This document shows, piece by piece, positions 18,107 to 27,950 of a DNA stretch of 64,000 nucleotides. Location of the stretch: positions 34,787 to 98,786 of the forward strand of contig NZ_MAOE01000090.1 of the NCBI RefSeq assembly GCF_001884185.1, read 5' to 3'. Position numbers and translations under genes: made by a program. The stretch's first letter is position 1. Each line of letters starts with the position of its first letter. Under the pieces are notes generated by a model, which saw nothing but the letters and a program-made list of their open reading frames with translations, had not been told where the DNA came from and ran no database searches. The DNA is from Bacillus albus (GTDB lineage Bacteria; Bacillota; Bacilli; Bacillales; Bacillaceae_G).

Positions 18107-19018
18107 ATGTTTGATGTATATGACTTAGATAAAAAAACCAGATATGTATATGAAAAAATTGATTTTGTAGACAACAACACTCTTGTACAACGAATAAATA
18201 ACTATAGAGGAGGAGATACCTTTGTAGACGATTATTTTTATTGGAAGAATGTATACAATTATGACACACCTATGAACTCCAGAGGTTTAGAAACAGATAT
18301 ATGTAACAAGTACTACCTTATGACTGGGAAAATTCAAGAAATTAAAATTGATAATATTTCTTATGAATTTGCCAAATTAAAAACCGAAGCAGATATTGTT
18401 AACTTTGCTCAAAAGTATGGAATGTTAGGTATAAAATTTGATGATGAAGGATTACAATCTGTTGGTAGCAGTTATTTTGAACCTTTCGAAATATGGAAAA
18501 AAACCATACAGAACTTTGTACGAGTATTAAAATTATATAAAGCATTAGCCATCGGAGAAAAAGCTGCCGAAAAAATTGAAGATAACCTACTAACCCTTGA
18601 AGCTAGTACCCATTTTGAAGATCGTCATTATGTTCAATGGTATGATGGACAACCTACTGGGTTCTCTTTCGAAAATAGAGAATTAGATACTCTTTCTTTC
18701 ATAGATATTGGTCGAAAAGTATTAATACAATCAGTCGAGAACTATATTAATCCAGGCATTGAAATCAGGGCTGCTGAAGTTATAGATACCGAGAAAAGTC
18801 AGATGGGATTTTATATTACGGAAAGAAGGGAAACAAAATACTTAATTACCGCAATATACTACGACTTGTGGCAACAAATGAATGCCAATGTATCTATTCG
18901 CATTTGTGAAAATCCAAAATGTCAATTGCCATTTATGAAGGTTAAGCGTCAAAAATATTGCTGTGACGCCTGCAAACAAGAAGCTTACAGATTAAGAAAA
19001 GAAAAAAGGGAAATGTAG
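18107..19018 (+). CDS. Zinc-finger protein upstream of integrase
   Basis: The protein has 303 residues; AGAGGTG precedes the ATG. Most of it is unrecognised, but the C-terminus carries CENPKCQLPFM and QKYCCDACKQEAYRLRKEKR, a four-cysteine zinc ribbon like those of CGNR-type proteins. The stop at 19018 is one base from the integrase ATG at 19020, so the two form one transcript. It diverges from the broken HTH and excisionase genes. It may be the element regulator; this is inferred from position. Confidence 0.75.
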   Translation: MFDVYDLDKKTRYVYEKIDFVDNNTLVQRINNYRGGDTFVDDYFYWKNVYNYDTPMNSRGLETDICNKYYLMTGKIQEIKIDNISYEFAKLKTEADIVNFAQKYGMLGIKFDDEGLQSVGSSYFEPFEIWKKTIQNFVRVLKLYKALAIGEKAAEKIEDNLLTLEASTHFEDRHYVQWYDGQPTGFSFENRELDTLSFIDIGRKVLIQSVENYINPGIEIRAAEVIDTEKSQMGFYITERRETKYLITAIYYDLWQQMNANVSIRICENPKCQLPFMKVKRQKYCCDACKQEAYRLRKEKREM

Positions 19019-19019
19019 G

Positions 19020-20190
19020 ATGAAAGGTTCTCTCGAAAAATACGGCACTAACTGGCGTATGCCTGTAACTGTTGGCTACAACGAAAAAGGGAATCCTATT
19101 AGACGTTCGAGAATGGCTGCCGCAAAGAATAAACGTGAAGCAGAAAAAGAACTCGCTTTGTTTATTGCTGAAATAAAAGCGGGTGAGTATATAAAACCAC
19201 AAAAAGTGTTGTTTAAAGACTTTGTTGAGGAATGGAAAAAGAAATATGCTATCGATAACCTATCTCCTCAAACATATGAAACGTATTGCAGTCATTTAAA
19301 GCTACGTATCTTACCTTCTCTTGGGAATATGAAATTAGAAGATATAAAGGCCTATGCACTTAATCACTCTTGCAGATCAACTTAAAAACGATACTCGTAA
19401 GGATGGTAAAGAAGGTACTTTATCCCCTGCTACTATTAACTATGTGATACGTGTCATAAAAAACACTCTTAAACGTGCTCATGAGTGGCAATTGATAAGA
19501 AAAAACCCTGCTAAAAAACTTACAAAACTAAAAGATGAATATCAAATAAAAGAACCTTATGACTTAGAAGAAACAAGGCAAATTATGAGCCTTTTAGAAC
19601 AAGAAGAAACAATGTATCAAATTCTATTTCAATTAGCTATTATGGCAGGTTTTAGACGTGGTGAATTATTAGGCTTGGAATGGAAAGATATTAACCTTGA
19701 GGATGGTACTGTAACAGTTCGACAAGCTGTATCATATGCAAATAGTCAATACTATATAAAAGAGCCAAAAACGAGAACTTCAAAACGTACAATCTCTATA
19801 CCTGCATCTCTCATTGAAAAACTAAAAAGTTATAAAAATACTTGTAATGAAAAACGTTTATCCTGTGGTGATCTATGGGAAGCGGGAGAATATTTCTTTG
19901 TATTTTCTTCTTGTCACGGTAAAACTTTATATCCAAGTCATATTACAAAGAAGTGGAATAAGTTTACTAAGAAACACGAACTAAGACATGTTAACTTTCA
20001 TGGTTTACGTCATACATCTCCTACCCTTCTATTAGAAGCAGGAGAAAATATGAAAGTTATTTCCATCCGTTTGGGCCATTCCAGAATTAATACCACGATT
20101 GATATTTATACCCACTCGCTACAATCGGCAGATAAGGGGGCTTCAAATAAGCTAGAACTATTAATTAACCCTATAGAGAAAATAAATTAA
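19020..20190 (+). pseudogene. Tyrosine integrase, frameshifted
   Basis: The N-terminal part (19020 to about 19352) has an arm-type DNA-binding domain (GTNWRMPVTVGYNEKG) and the start of the core-binding domain, ending LGNMKLEDIK. The rest resumes in another frame as PMHLITLADQL. One extra G near 19352 accounts for the shift. The catalytic domain keeps R (GFRRGELLGLEW), H-x-x-R (FHGLRHTSPTLLL), a GHSRINTT motif and the tyrosine in IDIYTHS. This is the integrase of the 13.6-21.4 kb element, with the candidate right end about 1.1 kb downstream. Confidence 0.88.
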
Positions 20191-20249
20191 ACAACTAAAT
20201 TGCTGCTACCTGATTGTTAAAATCATTTCAAAATACTCTACTATAAAAA

Positions 20250-20292
20250 TGTCCCTGCAATCTTTTAATTCCCAAAGTAGACTACAGGGACA
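20250..20292 (+). terminator. Hairpin after integrase
   Basis: TGTCCCTG (20250-20257) pairs with CAGGGACA (20285-20292). The tail is only moderately T-rich. Confidence 0.5.
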
Positions 20293-20353
20293 ACTTTAGT
20301 TGTAACTGTTATTATTAAATTACAAAGTATAATTTACGAAAGGGAGAAAGCAC

Positions 20354-21196
20354 ATGACTTTAATTGCAGCATATTCATATGAGCCTAACAGAACAGTATT
20401 TGTTAACGATTTTCGTACGACTAACCAGTCAAGATCTCTACAAGCAGATAATGCCTTTAAACTTAAACATTTAGACAGCTCCGTAGAGTTATTTTTAGCT
20501 GGCAATGTTAATGGATGGAATCTAATTTTTGAAAGAGAAGAAGCTCGTTTAAATGAAATAGAACATGAAAACTTCATTGAAGAATTCCTTAATATTTTGC
20601 GTGACTATGCCCTATCTTCCACACCGATTCTTGATAATGGAAAAAAACTTAGTGCTTTAGGTTTTATGATTGACGAGGCCAGTAATTCAAATAAAGCTTT
20701 TCATATCGATTACATTCAGGGCGGCGGAGCTATTATAAATGAATTAGAAAATCATAAAGTATATTTAATTGGAAGCGGCGCTGACATCGAGGGACTTAAA
20801 GAACATGTAAATAATATTTTATTAAACTATACTTCAAATCCCAAAACGCCCTCACACCTAAAGGACGCCTACTTAGTTGCAAACCTTTTCGCAGAGTCCA
20901 TATCAAATTATATTACAAATTTGAATGACCCTTTAATATATGAAAGAAAAGGGATTTCTAATGTTTTTTCATTTAGTTTTTTAGAGAAAAGTTATTTCGA
21001 AATGTGCTCTTATTCCGAAACAAAATTTGAAAGCGGCAGTAAAATACGCAAACAGTTTGTTTTTGAAAAGAATGGTGATGATATTCCTGTATTAAAAGAC
21101 AAAACTAATAATATAACTTCTACACTTTCTTCCATAAATAAGATTGTTACAGAAAAAACAACGATTATAGATCCATTTAACAGAGAGGATTCTTAG
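20354..21196 (+). CDS. Proteasome-like Ntn hydrolase, long form
   Basis: The protein has 280 residues; AAGGGAG precedes the ATG. Its N-terminus reads as an Ntn hydrolase of the proteasome/HslV type. Thr2 would be exposed once Met1 is removed, an aspartate stands in VFVNDFRTT (D19), a lysine in DNAFKLK (K36), and LFLAGNVNGW fits the glycine loop. The C-terminal 100 residues are extra to the core. It is cargo between the broken integrase and the element's right end. A shorter relative lies at 26257. Peptidase activity is inferred, not shown. Confidence 0.65.
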   Translation: MTLIAAYSYEPNRTVFVNDFRTTNQSRSLQADNAFKLKHLDSSVELFLAGNVNGWNLIFEREEARLNEIEHENFIEEFLNILRDYALSSTPILDNGKKLSALGFMIDEASNSNKAFHIDYIQGGGAIINELENHKVYLIGSGADIEGLKEHVNNILLNYTSNPKTPSHLKDAYLVANLFAESISNYITNLNDPLIYERKGISNVFSFSFLEKSYFEMCSYSETKFESGSKIRKQFVFEKNGDDIPVLKDKTNNITSTLSSINKIVTEKTTIIDPFNREDS

Positions 21197-21264
21197 TACA
21201 TTTTCAGGTTAAGTACACCCCCGAAGCATTGATATAACTAATCTCAACTGATTTTTATTTTTGA

Positions 21265-21412
21265 GCAGAAATGGGGCATAGCGCCGTAATTTTGTATTAA
21301 ACTCAAACATTTTAAATCCTACATAGATTTGATAAAACACTGATACAACAATGTTTATCATTTATCATCTGTTGCAATCCTAAAAGATTATTAACTTTGA
21401 CAGGGTGGCGGT
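21265..21412 (+). other. Candidate right attachment region
   Basis: GCAGAAATGGGGCA (21265-21278) repeats exactly the motif at 13741. About 115 bases on, TTGACAGGGTGGCGGTCG repeats the tRNA-like piece at 13617 with one mismatch. The mirrored order of the two motifs fits attL and attR of one element of about 7.6 kb. Confidence 0.5.
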
Positions 21413-21477
21413 CGGCTAAGGCTAGTAGTTATACGTCTCTCTTCTCGTTTTCAATAACGAAATTGGAGGCGTTTTTT

Positions 21478-22532
21478 ATGACATCTAGTAATGAAGAAAC
21501 AGTTTCAAAACGTAAAGGGAAACGTGTGAAGAAAGAGTTAAGAACATTTACGACACAAACGATTGACGATTTATTCGAGACGTTCTATCACGCTAAAGTT
21601 GCTGAAGGTCGAGCTGAACGTACTTTGCATCAATATAAGGAAAACTTTCGATACTTTACGCATTTTCTCGACTCCAAAGGTCTCAGCAGAAATATAGATA
21701 CAATTACAACGGATGTGATCCAGAATTACGTAGTATTTATGAAAAACGAGAAGATACAGTTTGAAGATCATAATTATAAGCCTGACGACTGTAAAACGGT
21801 TGGCCTCTCCCCTTCTACTATTAATACACGCTTAAAAACATTACGGGTAATGTTCCGTTTCCTTGTTGATGAGGAATTGATTGAAAGTAATCCAATGAAG
21901 CAAGTAAAAGATGTAAACGAACCGCAAGAGGCGATTGCCTTATAGTCGATGAATTACAACGATTACTAGATGCACCAAATAAACGAAGCTACAGTGATTT
22001 TCGAGATTACGTTATTATGAATCTTCTATTAGATACATTTTTGCGCATCAACGAGGCACTATCACTTACAGTTAACAATATTGATTTCTCAGCTAAAGTG
22101 ATTACAGTTCGGGCAACAGTCGCTAAGAGTCGTAAAGCACCCATTGTCCCGATTAAAAATACGACTGCGAACTTGCTGAAAGATTTAATAAAAGAGAATG
22201 AAGAGTTTGAAACGGATCATGCCTTTGTGACGAACTACGGTGAACCGATGAATCGGAATCACTTTCGTAAACGACTGAAGAAGTACGCTGAGGCAGCAGA
22301 TATTACGAAGAACGTGCATTCCCACTTATTCCGACACACAGGTGCTACGATGTTTTTAGAAGCAGATGAAGATATACGTCATTTACAGATGTTACTTGGT
22401 CACGCTGACCTGCGTATGGTTATGCGATAAACACATTTATCGAAACAGGCATTAATTAATCAACATAATAAGTTTTCGCCGTTGAATGCTGTAATTGGAA
22501 AGTTGAATAAGGAAAGAAAAATATTACGTTAA
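21478..22532 (+). pseudogene. XerC/D-type recombinase, frameshift plus stop at catalytic Tyr
   Basis: The ATG at 21478 follows TTGGAGG. A SAM-like N-terminal domain (YKENFRYFTHFLDSKG) leads to the catalytic domain. A one-base deletion near 21942 splits the gene: PQEAIAL stops, and the next frame continues IVDELQRLLDAP. Arg (FLRINEALSL) and H-x-x-R (HSHLFRHTGATMFLEA) remain. At 22428 the codon for the expected nucleophile tyrosine in MR-Y-THLSK is TAA; the normal C-terminus follows to 22532. It is doubly dead as a recombinase. Confidence 0.88.
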
Positions 22533-22558
22533 GCGTCATCTTTTGATGGCGTTTTTTT
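22533..22558 (+). terminator. Terminator after recombinase
   Basis: GCGTCATC, loop TTTT, GATGGCGTTTTTTT directly after the last codons. Confidence 0.75.
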
Positions 22559-22670
22559 CTATATCTCAAGATTTAAGAAGAGCATTTCAGACTAATCGAC
22601 TGTTACGTATCAAAGATAACAGAAGAAGCTAATCACATTGGATTAGCCTCGTTTTTAAACCCTTCAATTT

Positions 22671-23057
22671 TCAATTCTTCCAGAATTCAATACCAGCCCA
22701 GTACATTGGATTCCCATACTCTTCCCGCACCTTCCTTTGAGCAACTATTAATGCTTCATCAACCCCTAGACTATTATGTTTAATCTGCTCTATCATTTCA
22801 TTAACAATATATATAGTAGATTTAGTTGGAACATCCCATTGACATGAAATAATATTTCCATTAAAACTTTCAAACATAGTTGCCAATGTACCAGTCGAAT
22901 TTTCAACACTTCTACTATATGGAGATCCACCTCCACAACTAATAAGAACAAAATTTTTCACGTTGTGTAATTTTTCTATAATGTCATCTACCCGAATTAA
23001 CTTCTTTTGACCTTCAATCTCATTGAACAAATTCGCTCTTTGTTCACTTTCATTCAA
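22671..23057 (-). pseudogene. C-terminal fragment of a CHAT caspase-like protease
   Basis: The fragment carries the end of a CHAT domain: FVLISCGGGSPYSRSVENST with the catalytic cysteine, then IISCQWDVPTKST and the closing NPMYWAGIEFW. The catalytic histidine region and any partner domain are missing. The same frame is open a little further upstream, to about 23098, without a start codon or ribosome site. It is likely a relic of a caspase-like defence protein rather than a working gene. Confidence 0.65.
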
Positions 23058-23594
23058 GATATAGATACTATCAGTTAATGTGATACCTAATATTACTTAT
23101 ATCCAAGAGACGACAAATGTAAAATGAAATTAACACTTTTAATTTCCGGAATAATCAATATAACGAAAGGGATAAGTTCTTATCATTCAGATTAGGGAGC
23201 AATTAATATGGGAGATGGAAGTTATTAGATATTTTATCTGATGAATACTAAAATCCATCAGATAAAAAGGGCATTCTTGTAGGCTATTGATGTGAAAAGT
23301 AACTTTCATAATCTCAAAATCTATCAAGATCCCCCTAATACTCATTGTCGAATTTTATGAAGGTCACATACAATCACATTAACTCAACTTCTAAAGATTC
23401 ATACAAACCAATCTTATAACCATTTTTTTAATAACCTAAATAAAAAGGAAAATCATATCTGTAAAAATACACTGATACGGTTTCCCTTTCTTCTATTAAG
23501 AATAAAATTGATATTTTATTATAAAGAATTTCGTTTGCTAACAAAAAATCACCTCAATGTAAAATTGGGGTGATTTCAAGTGCATAATATAAAC
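23058..23594. other. Gene-free stretch with two hairpins
   Basis: TTTATCTGATG/CATCAGATAAA (23233-23266) follows a short frame (MGDGSY and stop) with a ribosome site. AAATCACC/GGTGATTT (about 23546-23577) serves as terminator of the minus-strand pair that starts at 25594. Nothing else is recognised. Confidence 0.45.
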
Positions 23595-24719
23595 TTAATT
23601 TTCACTTTTAATTATGTCATATATTTTATTTATAATTTTTGACGATTTTTCATTCGCTTCACCATAAACCAGCTCTTTGTCTATGAATGTATAATTATAT
23701 CCATGCTCATATACATTTCCCTTAATCTTGAAATCTTCTTTATAATAAGGTTTTTTGAAGGTTCCAATTGCGACTAAGATGATTTCTCCAACCTCTTCCT
23801 TAATCAATAAATTTCTTACACTCTCAAAGGAGGCACCGTACGTAAAGTAATCATCAAGAACACAAATTTTCTTCCCTTTTAGTTTACCTTTATATTTTGG
23901 ATTCAAATGCAAAGTCTCGAAATGCCTTTTACAGCCTTCTTCTATCCTATCTTTTGAAGACATAGATGTTGATTTTTTTCCAGGTTTATAACGTACAAAT
24001 AATTCTTGACTTCTCCTGTTGTTAAGCAAATATCTTGTTCTTTTTACAATATCATATATATTATTTTCAGTTGATCCAGTAGATGATGGTACACTCATCC
24101 AATAATCAACATCTTTAAACTCTTCCATTCCGATAATCATAGTTAAATAGTGAAAGTAAACCGCATATCGATAAGTTTCATATCCATATTTTAAAGTTCT
24201 TTTATAATTCTCAATCATCTCTGCTTCATTTTTGACAGCGTAATACTTATTAGCATTAGATACTGCAATTAACCTTGTTTTTTCATCTACTTCAAAATCA
24301 TAAAAAAGCTCTGTATCAAGATTTAAAATATCGATACATTGAATTATTTGATTAAAGTTTTTAAGTTTAAATCCATATTTTTGGATTTTCTCATCAACAT
24401 TTTCCACCCAACCAGGATTTATCAACAATATTTTATTATTTGCGGCTATACGAATATCTTCTTCCACTGCACCAACCAACATAATGTCTTTATTACTTGG
24501 GAGAACTTTTCCCGATAATTTTCCACGAGATCCATATTTTATTTTGTCCGGGTTAGGAAGAGTATCATCAATTATATCTTTATACTTTTGTTTACTTCGT
24601 GACACCAGTACAACTTGAATTTCCTTTCCTTCAATCGATTCCATTAATTCAAAGATTTCTTCTCTAATTTCATCATCTTCATCAAAAAAGGCATTTCTTG
24701 AAATCAACAGATAAAACAT
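23595..24719 (-). CDS. Phosphoribosyltransferase-domain protein, partner of DprA-like protein
   Basis: The protein has 374 residues. The C-terminal third has a PRTase signature: KGKKICVLDDYFTYGASFES matches the V-D-D-x-x-T-x-G-x-T/S PRPP-binding loop, with strands on both sides (EIILVAIGTFKKP). The N-terminal 200 residues are unrecognised. The ATG overlaps the stop of the DprA-like gene by one base (TAATG), so the two are coupled. PRTases with DprA-like proteins recall the competence proteins ComFC and DprA, but this pair lies in a defence island. Function is inferred from context. Confidence 0.78.
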   Translation of the reverse strand: MFYLLISRNAFFDEDDEIREEIFELMESIEGKEIQVVLVSRSKQKYKDIIDDTLPNPDKIKYGSRGKLSGKVLPSNKDIMLVGAVEEDIRIAANNKILLINPGWVENVDEKIQKYGFKLKNFNQIIQCIDILNLDTELFYDFEVDEKTRLIAVSNANKYYAVKNEAEMIENYKRTLKYGYETYRYAVYFHYLTMIIGMEEFKDVDYWMSVPSSTGSTENNIYDIVKRTRYLLNNRRSQELFVRYKPGKKSTSMSSKDRIEEGCKRHFETLHLNPKYKGKLKGKKICVLDDYFTYGASFESVRNLLIKEEVGEIILVAIGTFKKPYYKEDFKIKGNVYEHGYNYTFIDKELVYGEANEKSSKIINKIYDIIKSEN

Positions 24720-25594
24720 TAACTTCCCCCTCCAATATTTAAGTCAATTGCTTGAAATCTTTTTATGTAGTCAATTACGTCATCATCTAATAAAGTTGAA
24801 TCGTAGTATATTTTTTTATTAAATTCGAAGCCTTGCCGAACAGTGTTTAATGTACCGCTTTTTATAGATGCTTCAATCACAAAAATTTCATTACATATTT
24901 TAGCAACTATTGAGTTCCTTTCCAAAAAGTTAGATTTATAAGTATTTTCAAACGGACCTGTAATTGAAATTGCTAAACTATCATTATTAATAATTTCTTC
25001 AAATAACCCTTTGTTTTCGGAAGGATAAATTTTTTCAAATGATGTTGGTAATACTGCTATGGTTCTTCCATTATTAATCAACGTTTCTTTATGTACTACA
25101 GTATCTATACCTTTTGCTAACCCACTAACGGTTATCCAACCTTTACTAATATAATTTTTAACGTATTGCGCCGTTCTAACTTTAGCTTTATTTGTTGCTT
25201 TTCTTGTTCCAATAATAGATACCTTATTTATCTTCTTATTTAGAAGTTCCAAGTTCCCGTAACAGTAGATAAATAATGGTTCATTTTCTTCAACGAATAA
25301 ATGCTTAGGATAGCCTTCAATAAAGCTACAATAAATCTTAATACCTTTTCTTTTGTATTCTTTCATCTTCTCGGTAAACTCATCGGAAAACTTAACTAAA
25401 GAATTGAAATCTTGCGAAATTTCTTTCTCCTTTTTTGTATAAATATTAAAATATTTGTTATGAAAAGGATGATTTTTATTAAATATAACTTCTAAAATAG
25501 CCTCTTCATTTTGATAAATTATTTTTAATGTCTTATCAGTAAAACCAAATTGTTTTAATAATAAAAGAATACTACGGACATTATCTTTTGCCAA
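24719..25594 (-). CDS. DprA/Smf-like Rossmann protein
   Basis: The protein has 291 residues. An N-terminal helical part is followed by the DprA fold: VSIIGTRKATNKAK, GWITVSGLAKGIDTVVHKET, AVLPTSFEKIYPSEN, FLERNSIVAKICNEIFVIEA and SIKSGTLNTVRQGFEF. DprA family members bind single-stranded DNA and load RecA; this divergent copy lacks the typical C-terminal winged helix. It is first in a two-gene operon with the PRTase protein. Chromosomal dprA is normally elsewhere, beside topA, so this is an accessory paralogue. Confidence 0.83.
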   Translation of the reverse strand: MAKDNVRSILLLLKQFGFTDKTLKIIYQNEEAILEVIFNKNHPFHNKYFNIYTKKEKEISQDFNSLVKFSDEFTEKMKEYKRKGIKIYCSFIEGYPKHLFVEENEPLFIYCYGNLELLNKKINKVSIIGTRKATNKAKVRTAQYVKNYISKGWITVSGLAKGIDTVVHKETLINNGRTIAVLPTSFEKIYPSENKGLFEEIINNDSLAISITGPFENTYKSNFLERNSIVAKICNEIFVIEASIKSGTLNTVRQGFEFNKKIYYDSTLLDDDVIDYIKRFQAIDLNIGGGS

Positions 25595-26256
25595 AAAATC
25601 CTCACCTCCCCAATAATTTATTCTATTTCAGACTGAAAGAACGCTAATTAATTCTTATCCCTCTATTATAGTAGAATATAAATAAGATTGGTATATTATT
25701 GACTTGATTCCTAGTTAAATCAATTGAATTAATCAATCATTTTCCATAACTTTAAAATACGCGAATTTGAAATTACACATTCCAAAACTAATGCTATAAG
25801 CATATACCATAAGTATAACCTTCTTTTAATAAAAAATTAAAAATGTTATATAAAACTCCCTCTAGAATTCCACACTTCGTTTTCTTTATCTCTTTATACA
25901 ATCAATTTCTTATTACAATCTTCCCAAAAAGTTATATAATAGAAAGTAAGGATAGTTTTACTAATTTCAACCTATTAATATTCTTTAAAAACTATTTACA
26001 TAAGGAACAAACTTGCAAGACTATTTAAAGTCTTAAAACAAAGCTTTTCCAACCACTTAAAATACATTTAGTAAAAAAACAACCCATGTTATATAATTCG
26101 TTCAAAATCAGAAATAATACCTTGCAAGTATTCAGTTATGTCAAATACTGATGAAGATATTGATATATTCTTGAATCTAAAACTTTAATAACTGTTTTAA
26201 ACGATAATAAAATATTTAGCCAAGTATTTTTTATAAATAGATAAAGGGGGGTTAAT
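25595..26256. other. Divergent AT-rich intergenic region
   Basis: About 660 bases between the DprA-PRTase operon and the Ntn hydrolase gene, very AT-rich and with no supported gene. It must carry the promoters of both units. Confidence 0.4.
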
Positions 26257-26898
26257 ATGACAATTCTTATTGGTTACAAGTTTCCAAATGGAGTTACTAT
26301 TACAGCTGATACAAAATCTAGTGATATTGATAAAGATGGGAATGTGTTAGGTTCTTCTCATGCTAAAAAGAAAATAAAATCTATTAGACCTAATATAATA
26401 ATTGCTACAGCAGGACTTGGGGATTTAGGTAGTGCCACAGTAGATCTAATACATAGCCTTATTAATCATAAGGACTATGTTTCAGTAGAAGATGCTGTCA
26501 TATATACACAGCGATGTTTTCAATTTACATTTCAAACATTTAAAGATATAAATCCAGAGGTTAATTACAACCTTATGTATACTATACTGGGTGGATATGA
26601 TCCGGACAAAAAAGCTTCATTTCTCTATGAATTGAAAAGCACAAATAATTTCGAATTCAACGGCGAAAATCGGGATTCTTCAATAATTGGTGATGGACAA
26701 ACTGAGGTAGCTTCCTATATTTCTTCCAGATTAAGAACATACTCACCTGAAAATTTTTATAAACTCTTTGCAGAAGCCATTAGAAGTATTGATAATGTAA
26801 GTGTTTCTAAAGAAACTCAAACCATATTCTCTTTTTATGAAAACAATTCACCATACATTTCAGAAAAAAATTTAGATAAGAATGGGCACATAATATAA
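26257..26898 (+). CDS. Proteasome-like Ntn hydrolase, short form
   Basis: The protein has 213 residues, close to a proteasome beta subunit or HslV; AAGGGGGG precedes the ATG. The N-terminus MTILIGYKFPNGVTITADTK gives Thr2 as nucleophile and D18. SSHAKKKIKSI supplies the expected lysine and IIIATAGLGD the glycine loop. A later SSIIGDGQTEVASY fits the conserved serine/glycine region. It resembles the protein at 20354 in layout. It stands alone between DprA-PRTase and a terminator. Self-compartmentalised peptidase activity is family-based inference. Confidence 0.75.
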   Translation: MTILIGYKFPNGVTITADTKSSDIDKDGNVLGSSHAKKKIKSIRPNIIIATAGLGDLGSATVDLIHSLINHKDYVSVEDAVIYTQRCFQFTFQTFKDINPEVNYNLMYTILGGYDPDKKASFLYELKSTNNFEFNGENRDSSIIGDGQTEVASYISSRLRTYSPENFYKLFAEAIRSIDNVSVSKETQTIFSFYENNSPYISEKNLDKNGHII

Positions 26899-27005
26899 AA
26901 TGTATATAAAAAAATTTTTTATAAGCTATATTCACTAGGAGAATTTAGCTTATCGTTCGTTGCCTAAAGATATTTAAATAAAAATTTTGGAGACTTCTTA
27001 CATTC

Positions 27006-27053
27006 AAAAGGCATTTTGGTACCTTCGTGAATTTTTTCCGAAGGGCCTTTTTT
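27006..27053 (+). terminator. Terminator downstream of Ntn hydrolase
   Basis: AAAAGGC...CCTTCG pairs with CGAAGGGCCTTTTTT across an AT loop, about 110 bases after the stop. Confidence 0.7.
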
Positions 27054-27622
27054 ACATAAACTAAAATAGGAGTTCAACGGAGTTTGGGCCAATTGGTATC
27101 TGCATTAAAAACAACACTCTCCCCGTTATTACTGGTGATTTTAGCTTTTTTTCTAAATTGGGAGGCGATACTTCCCGAGATTTTTCCCAAAAAAATTTTT
27201 TCACCCAAACTTTGTCTCCAAAACTCTTCTCAACTTTGCTTCCTCAATAACACAAACAACTCGCTTAACAACAAACACAAACAGCTTCTCTAACAACTTC
27301 ATTGTGATTGCTTCAACTGCCGCTCCATTAGATTTAGTTGCTAATTATCATCTGCCTTCTACAACGATTAGTGCTGCATTGAGATCGGCTTTATTAATCT
27401 CTCACACAAACTTATAAATGCAGTTTAATATGCTGTTGTATCTGCTTTATATTCTGTTTATATCTTCTATGAACCTGCTAATACCTTCTAATGGAGATGC
27501 ATGTACATAATGTTATATATTACGCATCTCATTCGTATATAATGCTGCACCCTATAGATATACATACAGCACCTCATATAAGCACCTATCCGTATATATA
27601 AGATAGTGCTTATCTCACCTCA
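27054..27622. other. Gene-free stretch
   Basis: About 570 bases. GAGTTTGGG near 27081 and CCCAAACTT near 27206 are inverted to each other. Degenerate frames only (for example a minus-strand KADLNAALIVVEGR piece). No gene supported. Confidence 0.4.
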
Positions 27623-27847
27623 TTAAGTATTACTTTCATTTTGTGGATATAGGTTATTACGAATAACACTAAATGATACTGGCTCTAACTGTTGCGATAT
27701 TAGTACTTTGTTTACTTCTTTGTGTAAATCTGATTTACTTCCTGCCTTTTCTTTTAAGTAATGAGTAGCTATACGAGCAATCAATAATCTATACTGACTT
27801 TCACGAAGTATACTTCTAAATTTTTTTACTGATTCAATTTCTTTCAT
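27623..27847 (-). CDS. Small hypothetical protein
   Basis: The protein has 74 residues; GGTGG precedes the ATG. It is basic and predicted helical, beginning MKEIESVKKFRSILRESQYR, with no membrane segment or known motif. Small genes of this kind are common in phages and plasmids of the group. It lies next to a capsid gene relic, so a phage origin is possible. Confidence 0.5.
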   Translation of the reverse strand: MKEIESVKKFRSILRESQYRLLIARIATHYLKEKAGSKSDLHKEVNKVLISQQLEPVSFSVIRNNLYPQNESNT

Positions 27848-27950
27848 CTATATGCTTCCACCTTTCATCAAATAGCGCATAAAATAAAAAAAAGAAGTCT
27901 CGCGAATGCCGATCCTTTTAATCAATAATCTATTTGTTGTTTCGAATAAT

